A DNA stretch of 64,000 nucleotides from Channallabes apus. Its lineage: Eukaryota > Chordata > Actinopteri > Siluriformes > Clariidae. The notes under the pieces were generated by a model that was not told where the DNA came from, searched no databases, and saw only the letters and a list, made by a program, of their open reading frames with translations. Shown here in pieces: positions 33,262 through 47,459 of this stretch; the stretch's first letter is position 1, and every line of letters begins with the position of its first letter. Made by a program: the position numbers and the translations under genes. The stretch lies in assembly GCA_030522415.1 (NCBI GenBank), contig CM060118.1, positions 24,129,151-24,193,150 on the forward strand, written 5' to 3'.

Positions 33262-33499
33262 TTTTAAAACCCGGAAGGATAGTGGTGAACCAAAAGTTTT
33301 TTGGGGGGATGATTGTGATATGTTTTGTTTTATACAGAAAACCTTTAGCCAGATACAGTAGTTAGAATTTATGCATAAAAAATGCTTAGTGAAATCGAAT
33401 CGTAAAAAAAAGTAACAGTCACTCCTGATTATGTTTAATGCAATGTAAAGAAAAAAGTCCACTGGGCTAGGCAAAAAGTGAAAGTAAAAGCATTTAGAG

Positions 33500-33900
33500 A
33501 ACTCTTTGGGACCTAGCGAGACGAAAACCACTTATCAGTAAGGCTAAGCAGAAAAATTGCTTCAATTTGCTAGTGAACATAAAGAATGATCTTTGAAGCA
33601 CTGGAAAAAATCATGTGGTCTGGTGAGTCCAGATTTACCCTGTTCTAGAGTGATTGCTGCATCAGGGAAGGAAGAGAGGTGGATGAAGTGATGTACCCAT
33701 CATGCCTAGTGCCTACCGTACAAGCCTGTTGGGGCAGTTAGTTATATGATCTAGGGTTCCTTCTGTTTGTCAGGTCTAGGTTCAGCAATGTTATATGACC
33801 AAAAATGAGGTCAGATGACTACCTGAAAATACTGAATGACCAGGATTTTTCCATCAATTAGTTTTTTCTTCCCTGATGACACATACATATTTCACATCAT
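33500..33900 (+). pseudogene. Decayed Tc1-like transposase fragment
   Basis: Three-frame reading on the plus strand recovers Tc1-type phrases: KPLISKAKQKNCFNLL near 33518, WSGESRFTLF near 33619 (region of the first catalytic acid, here Glu), then PTVQACWGS near 33715. Stops and frameshifts break it throughout. No inverted repeats found. Confidence 0.6.
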
Positions 33901-34479
33901 TTTCACATATGGACTGGCCACCACTCTAGATTGTATAGTTGGATAGTGAAGTCACTCATCAGTGCTAGATCTTGGAAATAAATTGATGTGACACTGCATA
34001 ACTTTTTTTAAAACAACGCGATGATAAATGACATTAATAAAGCAAAAGGTGATCCAACAAAATATTAAAGTCTGAGATTTTTGTATTTTGGCGGGCTGGG
34101 GGGCTGGGTAGCGTGTACTGTGAACATGCTCTCGTAAAATCTGCCAATGTATTTACTTAAACTACTGAATCCCAGTAAGGCACTGCTAAACTGAATTGAA
34201 AAAAGGCAGAGAATATAAAGTGAACAACATAAACAGTGGTACAGTATGTCATAAGGTTATTAGGTGTAATGAGGGTATACTGTAACTTTCCTCACACACG
34301 CTTGTGGCATGAAGGTTGTCTAGGGCCCCAGCAGAGAATTTGATGGGGTACATTTTGGACATACTGAGCAATCAAGTGGGCTAGAGTTGGGTAGTGTAGT
34401 ATACCAGTTAAGAGGAATTTGGAACAGAGGATTGTGGTATATTTTTGAGCAACTTAGTGGCTCTCCTGAGGTTTACTAG

Positions 34480-34482
<3 letters not shown>

Positions 34483-34566
<84 letters not shown>

Positions 34567-34581
34567 TGAGTGAGTGAGTGA
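34483..34581. repeat. (TG)n then (GAGT)n microsatellite
   Basis: TG run of about 80 bases followed by tgagtgagtgagtgagtgag. Confidence 0.97.
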
Positions 34582-34865
34582 GAGGGGGGTTAATGAGCAG
34601 GTCTGTCTGTTTTTCTCTTTCTTTCGTCTCCTTGTCTCTCCACTGTGGCGTCAAGGCTGTCCAGGCCCTCTGTGTACTGTCTCCCCCGTGCTCTTTCTCC
34701 CACCGCTCCTAAGAGGCACCATGACAGCCTACTACAAAATAGAGTAATTACACATAATCAGCTTCTTTAAGCAGGGAGTGAGGGAGATAGGCAAAGAAAT
34801 GGAAATGAATGAGAGAAGAAGAGACAACTGCAGGTAACACCAACATCAAAGGTAGCCTAAAAGCA

Positions 34866-34926
34866 GGTAGAGAGAGAGACAGAGAGAGAGAGATAAAGAG
34901 AGAAAGAGAGAGACAGAGAGAGAGAT

Positions 34927-34973
<47 letters not shown>
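34866..34973. repeat. (GA)n-rich tract
   Basis: About 100 bases of purine-only GA repeats with a few taaa breaks. A further GA run of 18 bases at 35032-35049 belongs to the same low-complexity region. Confidence 0.95.
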
Positions 34974-35330
34974 AGGAGGCTATTATAGTGGTTAGGTCAC
35001 TGCATAGCACTTAAAAACCAATGGCCAGGGAGAGAGAGAGAGAGAGAGAGAACAAGAAGAAGACAGGAAGAGACAGATAAATGAACACGGTGAGAGAGGA
35101 GACAACTACAGTCTACAGGTAACGCCATCCAAAGCACATCAAAGGTTCTGAAATTACAGCCTGACTGCGAGTGACGCCACAGTGAGGCCAAGACTTCAGA
35201 CACATCCTGACACTACTAAACTTCACATGCTGGCAAACACACACCAACACACACAGCTAATAGATGCAAAGAACAAGAATACAAGAAAACACATAAAACA
35301 AGAAAAAAAGTATAATCAGAATGATTTTTT

Positions 35331-35332
<2 letters not shown>

Positions 35333-35378
<46 letters not shown>

Positions 35379-35403
35379 TTAACAACAACAACAACAACAA
35401 TAA
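35333..35403. repeat. (AAT)n then (AAC)n microsatellite
   Basis: About 14 AAT units followed by about 7 AAC units. Confidence 0.95.
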
Positions 35404-38400
35404 TACAAATAATGAGAAGAATTTAGGATGAAAGAAAAAAACTTCACAAAAATCAGTGATTATTAATATTTGGCTCTGTTTTCAATTTTCAGATTCTAAA
35501 AGTCTGATTTTAGATGATTCACTGTGGATCTGTAAAGCTAAAAGTATTTTTCAGGGGAAATGCTCATTATTAAAATCCCTGGCTGTCTAAGCTGTGGAGC
35601 TCTGGGGAGCACCGAGACAAGGGTCAAAGGTCATGAACAGCCACTAGGACAGAAATAGATTAAAAATCTACTGGTTCTATAAGCACGAAACATTCCAATA
35701 AATAAATTTTTGATTAAGTAAAACTATAATTTGATCAATCTGCTGATTATGTTTATAGAAATTGCTATTTAGCTCCCATGACATCGCTAGGCTCAGCTTC
35801 TTTCCAGATTTGCTGTATTTGTGCTTATTTACATACTATTCTAAGTGTAATTTTAACCTAAAAACGACAGTCACTAACTTCATTTCATTGTTGATGTACT
35901 TTGCATAATGACATTTAATGTTTAAACAAGTTTAATCTAATCTAATCCAATCCAATCTAATCTAATCTGTTTTTACTTAATCAGGACACAAGTGGAATTT
36001 TCAGCCAGATGTCCTGTACGATGATGTAAAAGAAAATATGTGGCATCATCCAGAAAATATCTTTAATCATGAGCTCTACATCCGAACTTCTGAAGCTTTT
36101 ACAGATGCTGACTCACAGTTGGTGTGGAATCTTCCCACAGTTTCAACTTCTGGCTCTCTGACAGTTCAGCTTTCCACAGCAGGAGTAATATATGGGATAA
36201 ACTTGGAAAGGCAGAGAAAAGTTAATTTTCCATAACTGTAACAGGCCGTATCCAATCTATGACAGCATGGACTGATGACAAAATTACACATGCAGCCCAT
36301 CGTGAAGAAAAATAACATTGAAAAGTCTTTTATAAAACACAAAATTTATAATATAATGTAAATCTTTTAAGCTTTTGACAGACAATTCGGATAATGCTGG
36401 AACCGTATCTGTATTTTGCTGGTATTATGTGATAATATGACCTGTCAAGTCTATGACTCTATAAAAAAGGCTCCACTTTTCACCCACCGCAAATTGGCCT
36501 CACACTGAGTCATAATTTAGCGGCTCCATTAAAATAATCAGAAACAGAGTTCTCTCTTTCTCTGTCTCTTTTTCTGTGTGTGCGTGTATGTGTGTGTGAG
36601 CGCACATGCAAAGGCAGGCGAATACGCACTGGAAACTATGATGATGGAAACTGTCTTTGGTCATGATGTTATAAACAAGAAATAATAATGAGACAATAAT
36701 GATGAGGCAATTAATTAGCGGTTAAGTTGTAATGTTTAGATTTTCCATTTTTTTATATTTACATTTTGGAACATTTGGGGTTGTTGAGTGGCTTGGTTGC
36801 AAACTAGGGCTAATAACCAACAAAATACAGTCATACAATTATCACCCACTGAATTGACATTAACTGTTTTACCAAGCAGTGACATTAATAATAAAATCTT
36901 AAAAACATCTTTCTCAGATTTTTTTTGACATTCAGCCACAAAACTTAATACAAAGTTTCTTTAAATACAAAAAAATCTTTAAAAAAGCAGAATTAATATG
37001 ATTAAAAAAAAAAACTGAATAGTTCAAAAAGGAAATGTAGTCTGCATTAACTTGTTTGGCCAACATTCATCTGTTTACTCCAGAAAGCATTTGCATTTTC
37101 TTCCTGCCTACAGACAGATAAAAGCCACACACATCTGCCTCTAAGCACAACATGACACACAGACACACACTGAGTAGGGGTGAGAGACAGACTGACTGAC
37201 GATCAGAGACAGACAGGGAGGTGTGCAGCTGTGCAGAACAGCCTCCATGGGTCATGAACCTTCATTAGAAAGTGAGAGGAATGAAAGAGAGAGCTGGTGG
37301 AAAGGTGGCAGCATGATGGTGGGATAGGACCAGGAGCTCAGCATAATGATTTTTTTTAGTAAACGAGGTCATATGGGATCCATCAGTGAACGTTTCATTT
37401 TCTACAGCAGCCCTGAATGAAATATACATCAGCCCTCTCTCATCCTACAGATCTTCATTAATAATTTTAAAGAAGCCTGGGATGACGAGCTAAAACAGAT
37501 GTGTTTAAGCATTTAGTCTGGAGTTTTACGTATATGATATTATACATACAGTACCCTTATAGTGGCTCTCCATACTATAGACTTTGAGTAGCATGCATGT
37601 CTGCCATTTCGGTCTTTACACAAATAAACTATCTCTTACCAAACCACATATAGAAACAAAGGCCAAAAATGTGGAGAAGACTGAAAGAAGCCACAAACAA
37701 GGGGGGAAAAATGCTCCGTATTGTTCAAACTAAGAAGACATTCAGTCTGTGGTTATTGGCCTGGAGCTGTGCTGAGGTGCACAAATTCACCTAGAGATCA
37801 GGGCGTGCGATTTGGAATGACACAACTGCTGCCATTCTCTTATTCTTGTATGATTCAGTTCAAATTAAATTAATGTATAATTTTCCACCGTTTATATAGT
37901 TGTATGTATGTACTGTATGTACAGTATATATCACTTAAGTCATTAAGTAAAGACTATAAAGGTAGCAATTGCCTGAAATAAGCATAATTTTTAGTTGCAG
38001 CCTGCACATTCAAAGTCATTCTTTCCTCAAGCTTTATCACAATGTTTTCTAGCCATATAGTGCATGGTCCCAAATGCATGTCTTCCACACTTGCCTTAAG
38101 CCACTTAATGCATTTATAATGTTTTAGCTTGTCATTGTTACTGTAAATATAGTCAATAGTTGACAGGCCTAGTCCTACCTTCATCCTTTACCTCTGATTC
38201 ACCTCTCATCTCAATGTTTCATGATGTTGAACATGTGTACTAATAAAGTTGACATCGATAACAACTAGACGAAGTGACGAATGAATGAACATTGTATAGA
38301 AATTAATAAGTTTACTAAAGAGAATAATGATTATGAACCACAAAAAAAAAACAGTTGCATTTATTGTTAACCAGTACTGGATATTGTGTATGATCATTAT

Positions 38401-38559
38401 TCAATATAACAATATAGATGGAGAAATATTGTAAGTAATTTGTATAAAATGGCCCATATGAAAAAAGAGACATTATAGTTCCTGGGAAATGCAATTCATT
38501 TGCATGCTTATTACATTATGTCACTTGCTCATGCATCCTCCTTACCACTTACATCAGTC

Positions 38560-38700
38560 GATACACCCTAGATGGCCAGACCATTACAGGGCACATGCAC
38601 ACACATTATCATAAATTTGCACTGTCAATAGCCTAATCTGCATGTTTTTGGACAGTGGGAGGACACTGGACTACCCAGAAAAAAAAACCAGGCAAATTAT
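38560..38700 (-). mobile_element. Decayed tRNA-derived SINE body
   Basis: gatacaccctagatggcc, cattacagggcacatgcac and atgtttttggacagtgggaggacactggactaccc resemble the body of the SINE at 15938-16315 in the same (minus) orientation. The tRNA-like head is not recognisable. Confidence 0.55.
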
Positions 38701-39734
38701 TTTAACCAAACACTTTTTGTCCCTTTTATAGATTTATACTGTAAGTGGGTTTATACTTAAAAAAAAAAAAAAAAAAAAAACCTAACCTGGAGTGAGGGAG
38801 CTGAAAAAAAAGTGTACTTATCCCACCTCAACATGGCCACATTTATTTCCCATTATGTTTGAATATTCTGCATTAGCACAAAGTAAGGACTTTCTAGTAC
38901 AGTATTAGGTCATGATATGTGCTATGAGACACATACAGTAATCACGTCTGGCAGTCCTCTTCTCCCTCTAGTGGTAAAATTACAAAAGTACAAAGAACAC
39001 CAGATATGGTACTGTATGTGGGAAATTATTTAGATCTAATCTAAAGTCTGGCTATTAGAGGCAAAAATAAAAGAAGAAAGAACATCCAGATCTTAAGCAG
39101 ACAGAATAGATTTTAGTATGCATTAGTTACTACTGTTTGTCTCTTCAAACGCACTTAGGCTTTAAATGTTGCAATTACACAAAGATTTGTTAATTCTACA
39201 GTCTGTTCCTGCCAGAACAGTAAACAGGTGGCCAGTTATGCTCATTGAGCTAATGAGTGTTTTCTCTTGTTTATCACATCGTCATGTTGTTTTGCACTTC
39301 ACCCAATTATCATGCACTTGAGAGTAATCAAAATGTCAACGAGCTACTCACAGCTAAACAGCCCTGGCAGGTGAAGAAGTAGATTCATTATTCATCTGAG
39401 CAAACTACACACATGCACAGTCCCTGACTGCTGAGCTAAGCAACTCTGAGTTAAGCAAACAATTAGAATGTAGGTGAGAATAAAATTGTGTAAGTAAATT
39501 ATTACATAACAAGTAATTCTGCTTTACATCAACACCAGTCAACAGAATAATCAGAATATGCACATTATACTTAAACATTATGCAGGAAGTAATGCAAGAA
39601 TTGTTTCAAGAATTAGAATTTACAGACCTAATTTATAACTGCATTGCTATGAGTATTATAAAACATTAGCAAACATTTCTCAGTAAATAAATAAAAGTCT
39701 CCATGAAATGCATCCCATTATAGATAGAAAATTA
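38701..39734. other. Unassigned AT-rich DNA
   Basis: An A run at 38759-38780 directly follows the SINE remnant. Nothing else recognised. Confidence 0.35.
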
Positions 39735-39880
39735 AATTTCAATTCTCTTTCAATTCAATTTTATTTATATAGCGCTTTTAATGATGTTCATTGTCTCAAA
39801 GCAGCTTCACAAAAAGAGTAGAAATTCAGGACAAGTGGATTTTCTCTGAAGTTAACATTCACGTGACTGGATTGCACATG
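39735..39880 (-). mobile_element. L2-type LINE 3' end fragment
   Basis: caattcaattttatttatatagcgcttttaat and cattgtctcaaagcagcttcacaaaa repeat the 3' terminus of the LINE at 23097-27665 (23110-23170), including a short (TTGAA)-type tail at the left. A dead 3' fragment, minus orientation. Confidence 0.85.
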
Positions 39881-40739
39881 GAAGTAGGATGAAAAATTCC
39901 TAAATAAAATAGAAATATTGAGGTTATATAATACAGTATTTTTTTTATGAGTGCATAAAGTAGCCATAAGGAATCAGTATTGATTAATATTGTATAATGA
40001 CTCGCTAATACCAGCTGGTGCAAGCAGCACATATCCACTAATGTAATGGTAAATTATTCTTAGTTAAATTCTCTACAAAAAACAAACAAATAAACAAACA
40101 AACAAAAAACAACTCTTGCATGTTTTTCATGTACACAATTTGCTCTGCTAGGCAGTTTTGGACACAATGAGTTAACTTGGTGCCTTAAATACCACTGTGG
40201 TTGCATAATGGTAGAGGTGAGAAGGCATTAAGTAAATGCTGTGCAATAAGAGCGCAATCAAGAGCTGGGTGATAAGAGCAGGATTGGATAAACACACCAT
40301 TAGTAGGAGCATGCCTCTCTGTGTGGGCTGCCCAGCCGCTCACCAGTTTTATTGCTCAACAACGCTGAAAAAACGAGCCAGCTACTGTCAAACAATTGCT
40401 CTGGCACAGACTTAAAAGGACATTGGAAAATGAATAATAAAACAAGCGTAACAGTCACCATGTGGAACAACGGCCTCACACTTTCCACTGCATGTCAGTG
40501 AGGAAGTGAGCTCTAGCTGTGTGAGAAATTCATGAGAAATCAAAATACATCAAAAACATATAATAAACTTTCAACTGCAAATGGGTGAACACATCATAAA
40601 TCCAGTAATACTGAAGTCTCAGAAAACAAGGTGTGACTAGAATATGCAGGGATCTGAGATCAAAACTGTTTTAATTGCTCTTCAAGCAATAACTTCAAAG
40701 ATCACTTAATGGACACTTTCACTGCCTTACAGGGTTTCT
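39881..40739. other. Unassigned AT-rich DNA
   Basis: No feature recognised; a short run of caaa units lies near 40082-40110. Confidence 0.35.
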
Positions 40740-40990
40740 TATAAAATGATCCTGGGTGGCATAGTGGTGTTGTAGGCAGAATCACTGCTCCACAGCTCCA
40801 GGGTCCTCAGCTCTGTCCTGAGCTTTGTAGGTGAATACCTGTGAAGAGTTTTACATGTTCTCTGGTTTCCTTTTTTTTTTTTTTTAAATTGAGGCACATT
40901 ACTAAATTGCCTAATTGTAAACAAGTGTAAATGAATGTTGTGTGTGTGGTGAGCAATAGACTGGAATGCCAACCTTCACCTTGCACCTTG
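40740..40990 (+). mobile_element. Decayed tRNA-derived SINE copy
   Basis: gggtggcatagtggtgttgtaggcagaatcactgc, then ctccagggtcctcag, acatgttctctggtttcc and attgcctaattgtaaac, follow the order of the SINE at 41940 on the plus strand. The B box is degraded. An inserted T run sits at 40869-40885. Confidence 0.55.
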
Positions 40991-41943
40991 ATTACTGAAG
41001 ATTATTTAATTAATTAATGTGGTCCTTCTTCTACACTAAGATTAGCAATTTCTTTTTATCATTTATATCTGAAGTTTAATATTAGATTAATAGGTATTTT
41101 TGTTCTATATTTTTCCACTTACTCTTTTTTTTTATAATAATAATTTGAAATAAAATGAACCTATTGCTAATAATAACTAATATACTGTAGCAAAACAATG
41201 GACAATGTCTTTTCTAATTCAGCTACAAGTTATTTCCATTTTTTACTTTTCATCTGTTCACTCCATCCTACTCTCTTCCTCGGTCTCTGCTTGTGTCTGT
41301 TCCTCTATTTCTCATTTAAGCTGAGACATGCACTACTGAAGAAAAAAAAAAATGCTCCAACAGTAAACCAGTACAGTTGCATAGTCAGTCTGTTTATGAC
41401 TCACATGACTCACATCCATTTCTTGAATAATTGAAGAAGAGAGTGAGAGAAAGAATAGCTTTAAGCCTGACCCTCCCACCTTTTCCTCCTCCTCCCTACT
41501 CCAGCACCCCCCACCCCCACCCCTTCTCCTCCAGAGACCACACAGGCACTGGACCACATCAGAGCAATGTGGTGGTGATGTATTCATTCACACTCAGTGT
41601 GTAAAGTGTGGAGAGGTCCCTGTCTGCCTCTGCACAGCTCAGGCTTTATGTGAGCCAGACACAGTAGGCCTGGAATAGCACTCATACGCATCATCTTGGC
41701 CCTGGCCACAGACGCCAGCCTCTGCCGGACTGCATCCACCCCCACACATCCACACACACACACACATGCACACACATAGTCCATATAGTATGAAATAATA
41801 GCAGAGAATGCATTAAACACTGAGGAATGTGAGAATGAATTATACTGTACATTGGGGGGAAAAAACAAGATTTGTATAGATTACTATAATAATAAGCTTA
41901 ACAAGATAAATAACTGTAAATAATTGTAAAAAATAGGTTTTTG

Positions 41944-42214
41944 ATTGGGCAGTACGGTGATGTAGTGGTGAGCACTGTCGCCTTGCACTGCCAGGGTCCG
42001 GGTTCGATTCCCAGCCAGACTCGATTCCCATCTCTGTGTGCATAGAGTTTGCAAGTTCTCCCCATGCTTGGTGGGTTTCCTCCAGGTACTCTGGTTTCCT
42101 CCCAGGGTTCAAAGACCTGCAGGTTACACTAATTGGCGTTCCCAAATTGTCCATAGTGTATGAATGACTTTTGTGTGTGTGTGTGTGTGTGTATATATGT
42201 GTGTGTATATGTGT

Positions 42215-42254
<40 letters not shown>

Positions 42255-42372
42255 CCTGCGATTGGCACCTTGTACAGGGTGTACCCTGCCTCGTGCCCTA
42301 AGCTTCCTGGGATAGGTTCCAGGTTCTCACGACTCTGAATACAGGATAAAGCAGTATAGAAGATGAGTGAGT
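41944..42372 (+). mobile_element. tRNA-derived SINE with an internal TG expansion
   Basis: Plus-strand copy of the family at 15938-16315. The head is ggcagtacggtgatgtagtggtgagcac (A box) and gggttcgattcc (B box near 41999). The body has gtttcctccaggtactctgg and the tail has ccttgtacagggtgtaccctgcc. The family's short CA/TG stretch has expanded here to about 75 bases (42172-42252). The target duplication is unclear. Confidence 0.8.
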
Positions 42373-43504
42373 GAGTTTTTTGAGTGTGTTAAAATAATAA
42401 AGTAGTATTAAGTGCATTACAAACTGAATTTATTTAAGTAAAATGGACAATATCAATATGGATCAGAATGAGGTCATTGAACTTCTCAGTAAGGTACAAA
42501 GTCTTATTTTATTCTATATTTTGCTTTAAATGTATTTAGCAACACTATATACAAATCCTTATTTTGAATAAAGTGATCACTATGTGTTCATTGTAATCAT
42601 GGACTTCATTATGTCATTATAAATATTTTTGGACAAAACTGTCTACTCAGACCACTCAGTATGATGTGGTGTTTTTCCATCAACCCAAATTATAGTTTAC
42701 ATCCTAAGCCAGCTACTACATATAAAGAGGGCCAAGTTTTGAATTGATCACTTGCTGCTTTCAACTCAGTTCAGTTCAGTCCGGCTCTGTCTAACCACAC
42801 GCACTATCTTGATATAAGAGGCTCAATACATAAAGACGCTCAAGAATACACAACCATGTAACTGAACACCCACTCATTAACTGGGCTAGACTGTGAACTA
42901 TCTATTTTTCAACACACCCAGCAGTTCAGATATAATAAAACGCTTCGGGTGGGATGACTCCGTGAATAGCTGCTCTGGATTTTTTTTGTGTGTGTGCACA
43001 CATGCTGTTCTGCCTGTCAGTTAAAGCATAAACTTCTCAAAAATAACTATGCACAGTTCAGAAATTACAAGTGCTCCAAACCAACAATGTATATTTTGCA
43101 CAGCCAGAAATGGCTTTTTTTAATTGCCTTGAAAAAAAAAAAAAAAAAAAGATCAAAAAGGGGCACTAAAAATAATCACAGTGGATGTCGGGGGTGCACA
43201 AAAGTCAAAACAAAAACATGTTTCTGAAATTGCTCAACAGTCCCACTGACCTCATTGAGACCATTACATACATCTTCACCTCAAACCATGCATTTTATTT
43301 TGACAAGCCAATAATTAAAAAAAAAAAAAAAAAAAAAAACAGAGCAGAAAACAAATGATGCAATAATAAAAAATTTTTTGTTTGCATTATGCATCTTTGA
43401 TAACTGCATCTTTCTGGTTATGTTGGAGATGCAGCCAGAGCCTATGGGAATACTGAGTGTCTGGAATACATACAGGATGTAGGGTGACACACACACACAC
43501 ACAC

Positions 43505-43552
<48 letters not shown>

Positions 43553-45547
43553 TAAGGAATACTTTTGCATAGCCACAGAACATGAAGGAAACATACACGA
43601 AGAACATCCTCTTCCAATATCAGTCAATAATCTCTACTAAAAGCTACTGTAGAACTCTAAAGAAATCAAGGAATGACCCATATGTTCATAATGAAGATTA
43701 TATTATCATACAAGACTGTTTGACTCTTAAGTATACAGAATAGTATATCTCTGTAATCCCTAAATCAAGTGTCTTCCAGAAGAGCATGGGCTCCTGTTTA
43801 GGTCTATTAAGATTTCTTTATGTCATCTCAAGAAATGTTTCACCTCTGCTTGCTCATCAGGGATAAATCTAAACCGAAATCCATATCTGCAAAGCTGCTT
43901 CTGCTAAAATGCTATGTGAATAAAAAATCAATTGAATAGAATGTGTAAAATGCCACCATATAAGCTTAGGTCTGAATGAGGAATCCCAGAACAATGCACC
44001 TACAGCACTACCCTCTGCCCCAATGAGATGCTGATGAAGTATGGTCATATTAGTACTTTACTAAATAACAATATTATGGATGTTGACTATGATAGAAGCC
44101 ACAGTAGGTGGGAGTAGATATATGTTAAACATATAAACTACACTTATGTATTTATTTCTCAGTGCCTGGGGTAATGTGTGATGATGTGGAAAACCATGAA
44201 AAGTGTACTCCAACATTATACCCTAAAGTGAAATTAAGCAAAATTTATTAAGTAATTAATGTATTAATTAAAATAATATGTGATTACACAATATGTGATG
44301 ACACAAATAAGAAAATATTCATCTGAGAATGACATGCCCTAAGTGTAAAAAATAAAATAAAATAAAATAAATCATGTGGGGGGAAAATATTATATGTACA
44401 TAAAAAAAATATTATATATATATGAAAATTCCAACGTATGTGAGAAATGATTGAAAACTAGAATGTTAATTGTCTAGATTCTACATAAAAACATGGGGGG
44501 GAAATCATAATTTATATGTAAAGTTTCTGTAACTTTTTTGTATGAGACTCTTTTCACAAAAGCTTGTTTAGTAACAACTTTTCCCCACTTATCAGATCTT
44601 TGCAAGAGAGTCATTTCTTCATATTAGATTCAATTAAATTGAATTAAGTTATGTAGATTAAATTAAAGACATTGGAATAAATCTGATTACAAAGTGTTTA
44701 AAAAACAATTATAAAAGCGTTGTTTATGTAACAAGCAAGCAGCAAGTTCATTTCCCCTCTCTTCTGTTTCAACCATTCAGCATTCAGTATCACAAGTACT
44801 GCCTGATCATCTGTCATCATCTGCACCTGTTTCTCACTGATTCAGTTAGATAAGTCTAACTCTTTGGAAGTAAAATGTGAAGAAATGAAGTGATGGCTGC
44901 AGACGTTCAGTTTTTGCTACAGAAACACTGTACTGTATAATGTACTGTATAATAACTCAGAAGCAGTAAACACCTGAAAGATGAAAGGCTAGACTACAAA
45001 TTAAGATGAGCTTTAAACAGAATGCATTGATAGATCTCTTCATTGTCTTCTTCATAGTCTGATCTTTAATAAAGCAGATAACATCTATGATGTATGATGT
45101 AGAAATCATCGCAGCTGTCAGCTGTTGTGTGGTAGATTAACACAGTTTGCAATAATACCACACTTTTCCCCCATGACATCCCTGCAGATATGCACTAGAC
45201 AGATCTCTCAACAGAACTACTGGTGGAGGAATGGCGGCCTGACATGAAAACAAACAGGATGGAGAGAAAGAAGCTGACAGCACTGTCTGTCCTAAGGCAC
45301 GCGTGCATGCATGAGTGCGTGCGTGCGTGTGTGTGAAATTAAGACTGTCTTTTCTTCTCTGACTGTGGTTATCCTGCAGTGAGAAAATTAGTTTTCAACA
45401 TTTTAACCACACAATTATCCCTCACCACCTCACAAGCTGAATTTATGTCTGTCTGTCATGGGCTTTAGAAAGGATATTATCTAGACAAGATGGCACATCA
45501 ACACCCATGCATGCATCACTTGCAAAAACTGAAACTTAAACTCAAAC

Positions 45548-45581
<34 letters not shown>

Positions 45582-46919
45582 TAACTATGCTCAACACTAA
45601 GAAATACACACAGGTACTGTATGCACACGGATGCGCACATCCACAAATTCACCTGTGTGTCCTCCTACTCACCACTTTGACATTTAGAGCCTAATCATAT
45701 AATTCTGGGTAATTATAATAATAAGTCATCTCATTCAGCAGTAATAGTAGTTCTGCAAGCTGCTGTTTAAGCTGCAGTCTGCGTTCGAAACTACTCAGTC
45801 AAGGCTCATCTAGGCCTGATCAAAAGGCCTTAGCTTCGAAGCCAGGGCTCCAGGAGCGCATTACAGCAGCGGGCAAACCACACACAGTCTGAGCGCATAA
45901 GCCAGCAGCTTCCTGGAATGCCTATTAACATCCCCTTTGACAGATGGCTGGGAAGGGGGCGTACTGCTAGACTGAAAACGAATTAAGCATGATCATGTTC
46001 ACAAACAAACTTTTCCTTAACACACATGCAATGTTATGAAAGTGGTTGGTATGGAACACACCTCCCAATTAGTGCCTTGTGCTTATTCTGACTCAATCAG
46101 CAGGAAGAAGAAGCGCTGGATCCATTGAGCCCTTCAAAGCGGGATGGTGCAACTGTCCAACACAACCACAGAGCACAGGAAAACAGAGCCAGGTGCACCA
46201 AAGTACACAAACACATACACATGTACTTACAGCCTGCTTTTTGACAAATGCATTTTCAGCTAACAAGAGCCGACAGAAAATATTGCATCAGAGCCAAACT
46301 GAGTTACCGTTAGTGCACGATTGAGTCGACTCAGCACTTACAGCAACCACTGATCAAACTGCTGACGAATGATCAACTATTTTTACACTGACACAGACTA
46401 TTTTTAAAAACTGCCTATTCTCAGTATCCCCTTTTATTTTTTTTATAATAAAAGTAAATTTTCACTGCACTTGAACATTATTAAATTTCCTTTAATAAAA
46501 TGAGGTGGGGGGGGGGAGGTTATGTTAGCATCATTTAGCATATATGAAGGGAGGATTGGTAGAGCTATAAAGGTTTATGTAATGTCAGGTATCCCAGTAG
46601 AAACAAACTTCAGGTGATGTCACAACAGAACAGCCTGGCTTCAAAGGTATGGCATGTGAAAGAGAAGAGTGCCATCTAGTGTTTGTTTTGAACAATCATA
46701 ATTAGACTAGTATTGTATTTGGATTTTGAAATACAGAAGTTGATCTCAAGTCCAGTAATTTCAGCAATCTACTTAGTTGTTTTCTTTGCTAGATTATACA
46801 GGCCTATGAGTTGACCCGCCTATAACAAAGTATGTCCATGGGATATTACTTCTGATATAACATATATTATATAATATATACAGTACAACTAAAGAGATTG
46901 TTGAAATTAATGGAATTGG
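42373..46919. other. Unassigned noncoding DNA
   Basis: I found no gene. Contains A runs at 43133-43150 and 43318-43340, CA runs at 43489-43551 and 45549-45579, and gatgatgatg-type AT-rich sequence. A frame at 46079-46324 lacks motifs. Confidence 0.35.
43489..43551. repeat. (CA)n microsatellite
   Basis: CA run with one ct interruption near 43504. Confidence 0.95.
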
Positions 46920-46939
46920 GATAAGAAATATCCAACACA

Positions 46940-47360
46940 TTATAAACAGGGGTCATGTGGTTTGATGAGTCCAGATTCGCCATGTTGATGACCTATATGT
47001 CCTCAATCAAGGTTATAACATCAATGGAGATGTATTTCACTGAGGGCATGGGCATATTCCAGAACAACAATGACAAGATTCATCAGGATGAAATTTTGAA
47101 AGTATGTTTCTGGAAACATGAGGAATCGTTTTCATGAATTAGCCACGACAGAGTTCCAACCTTTACTCCATTGAAAGTCTTTGGGATGTGCAGGAGAAGA
47201 CTTTATGGAGCATTTCAATTCATCCTTCATCAATACAAGATCTCAACCAAAGATTAATGCAATTCATTAATTATGTGCAATTAATGCAATGCATAATGAA
47301 AGACAGAAAGTGTTATAAACAATCTTGGCTCATATACAAAAGCTCTTCCGTATCTTACCA
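46940..47360 (+). pseudogene. Decayed Tc1-like transposase C-terminal half
   Basis: Plus-strand reading recovers VMWFDESRFAM near 46957, FQNNNDKIHQDE near 47060 (second catalytic Asp region), a block with frameshifts near 47150-47190 where the third acid would lie, and EKTLWSISIHPSSIQDLNQRLMQ near 47195. Frames change at least twice. No inverted repeats recognised. Inactive. Confidence 0.65.
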
Positions 47361-47459
47361 GCAGCTTTTATTTCCCCAGGGTCAGAAGGTGCCATACAAA
47401 ATTCTGCACACGGCTGAGACTCTTTCAGTCCTGGCAGTCTTAATGTGTGTGATCTGAAA

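Larger units (their letters stand above)
33901..38559. other. Unassigned noncoding DNA rich in simple repeats
   Basis: Apart from microsatellites listed separately, I see no gene. A frame at 36038-36235 has no known motif. There is a short tandem of taatc/caatc at 35936-35968. A distal regulatory role cannot be judged from one sequence. Confidence 0.35.

Noticed and set aside
36038..36235. Small frame (MWHHPENIFNHELY...) as a host exon
   Set aside because: No recognised domain, no good flanking splice pair and no neighbouring exons; kept as unassigned DNA.
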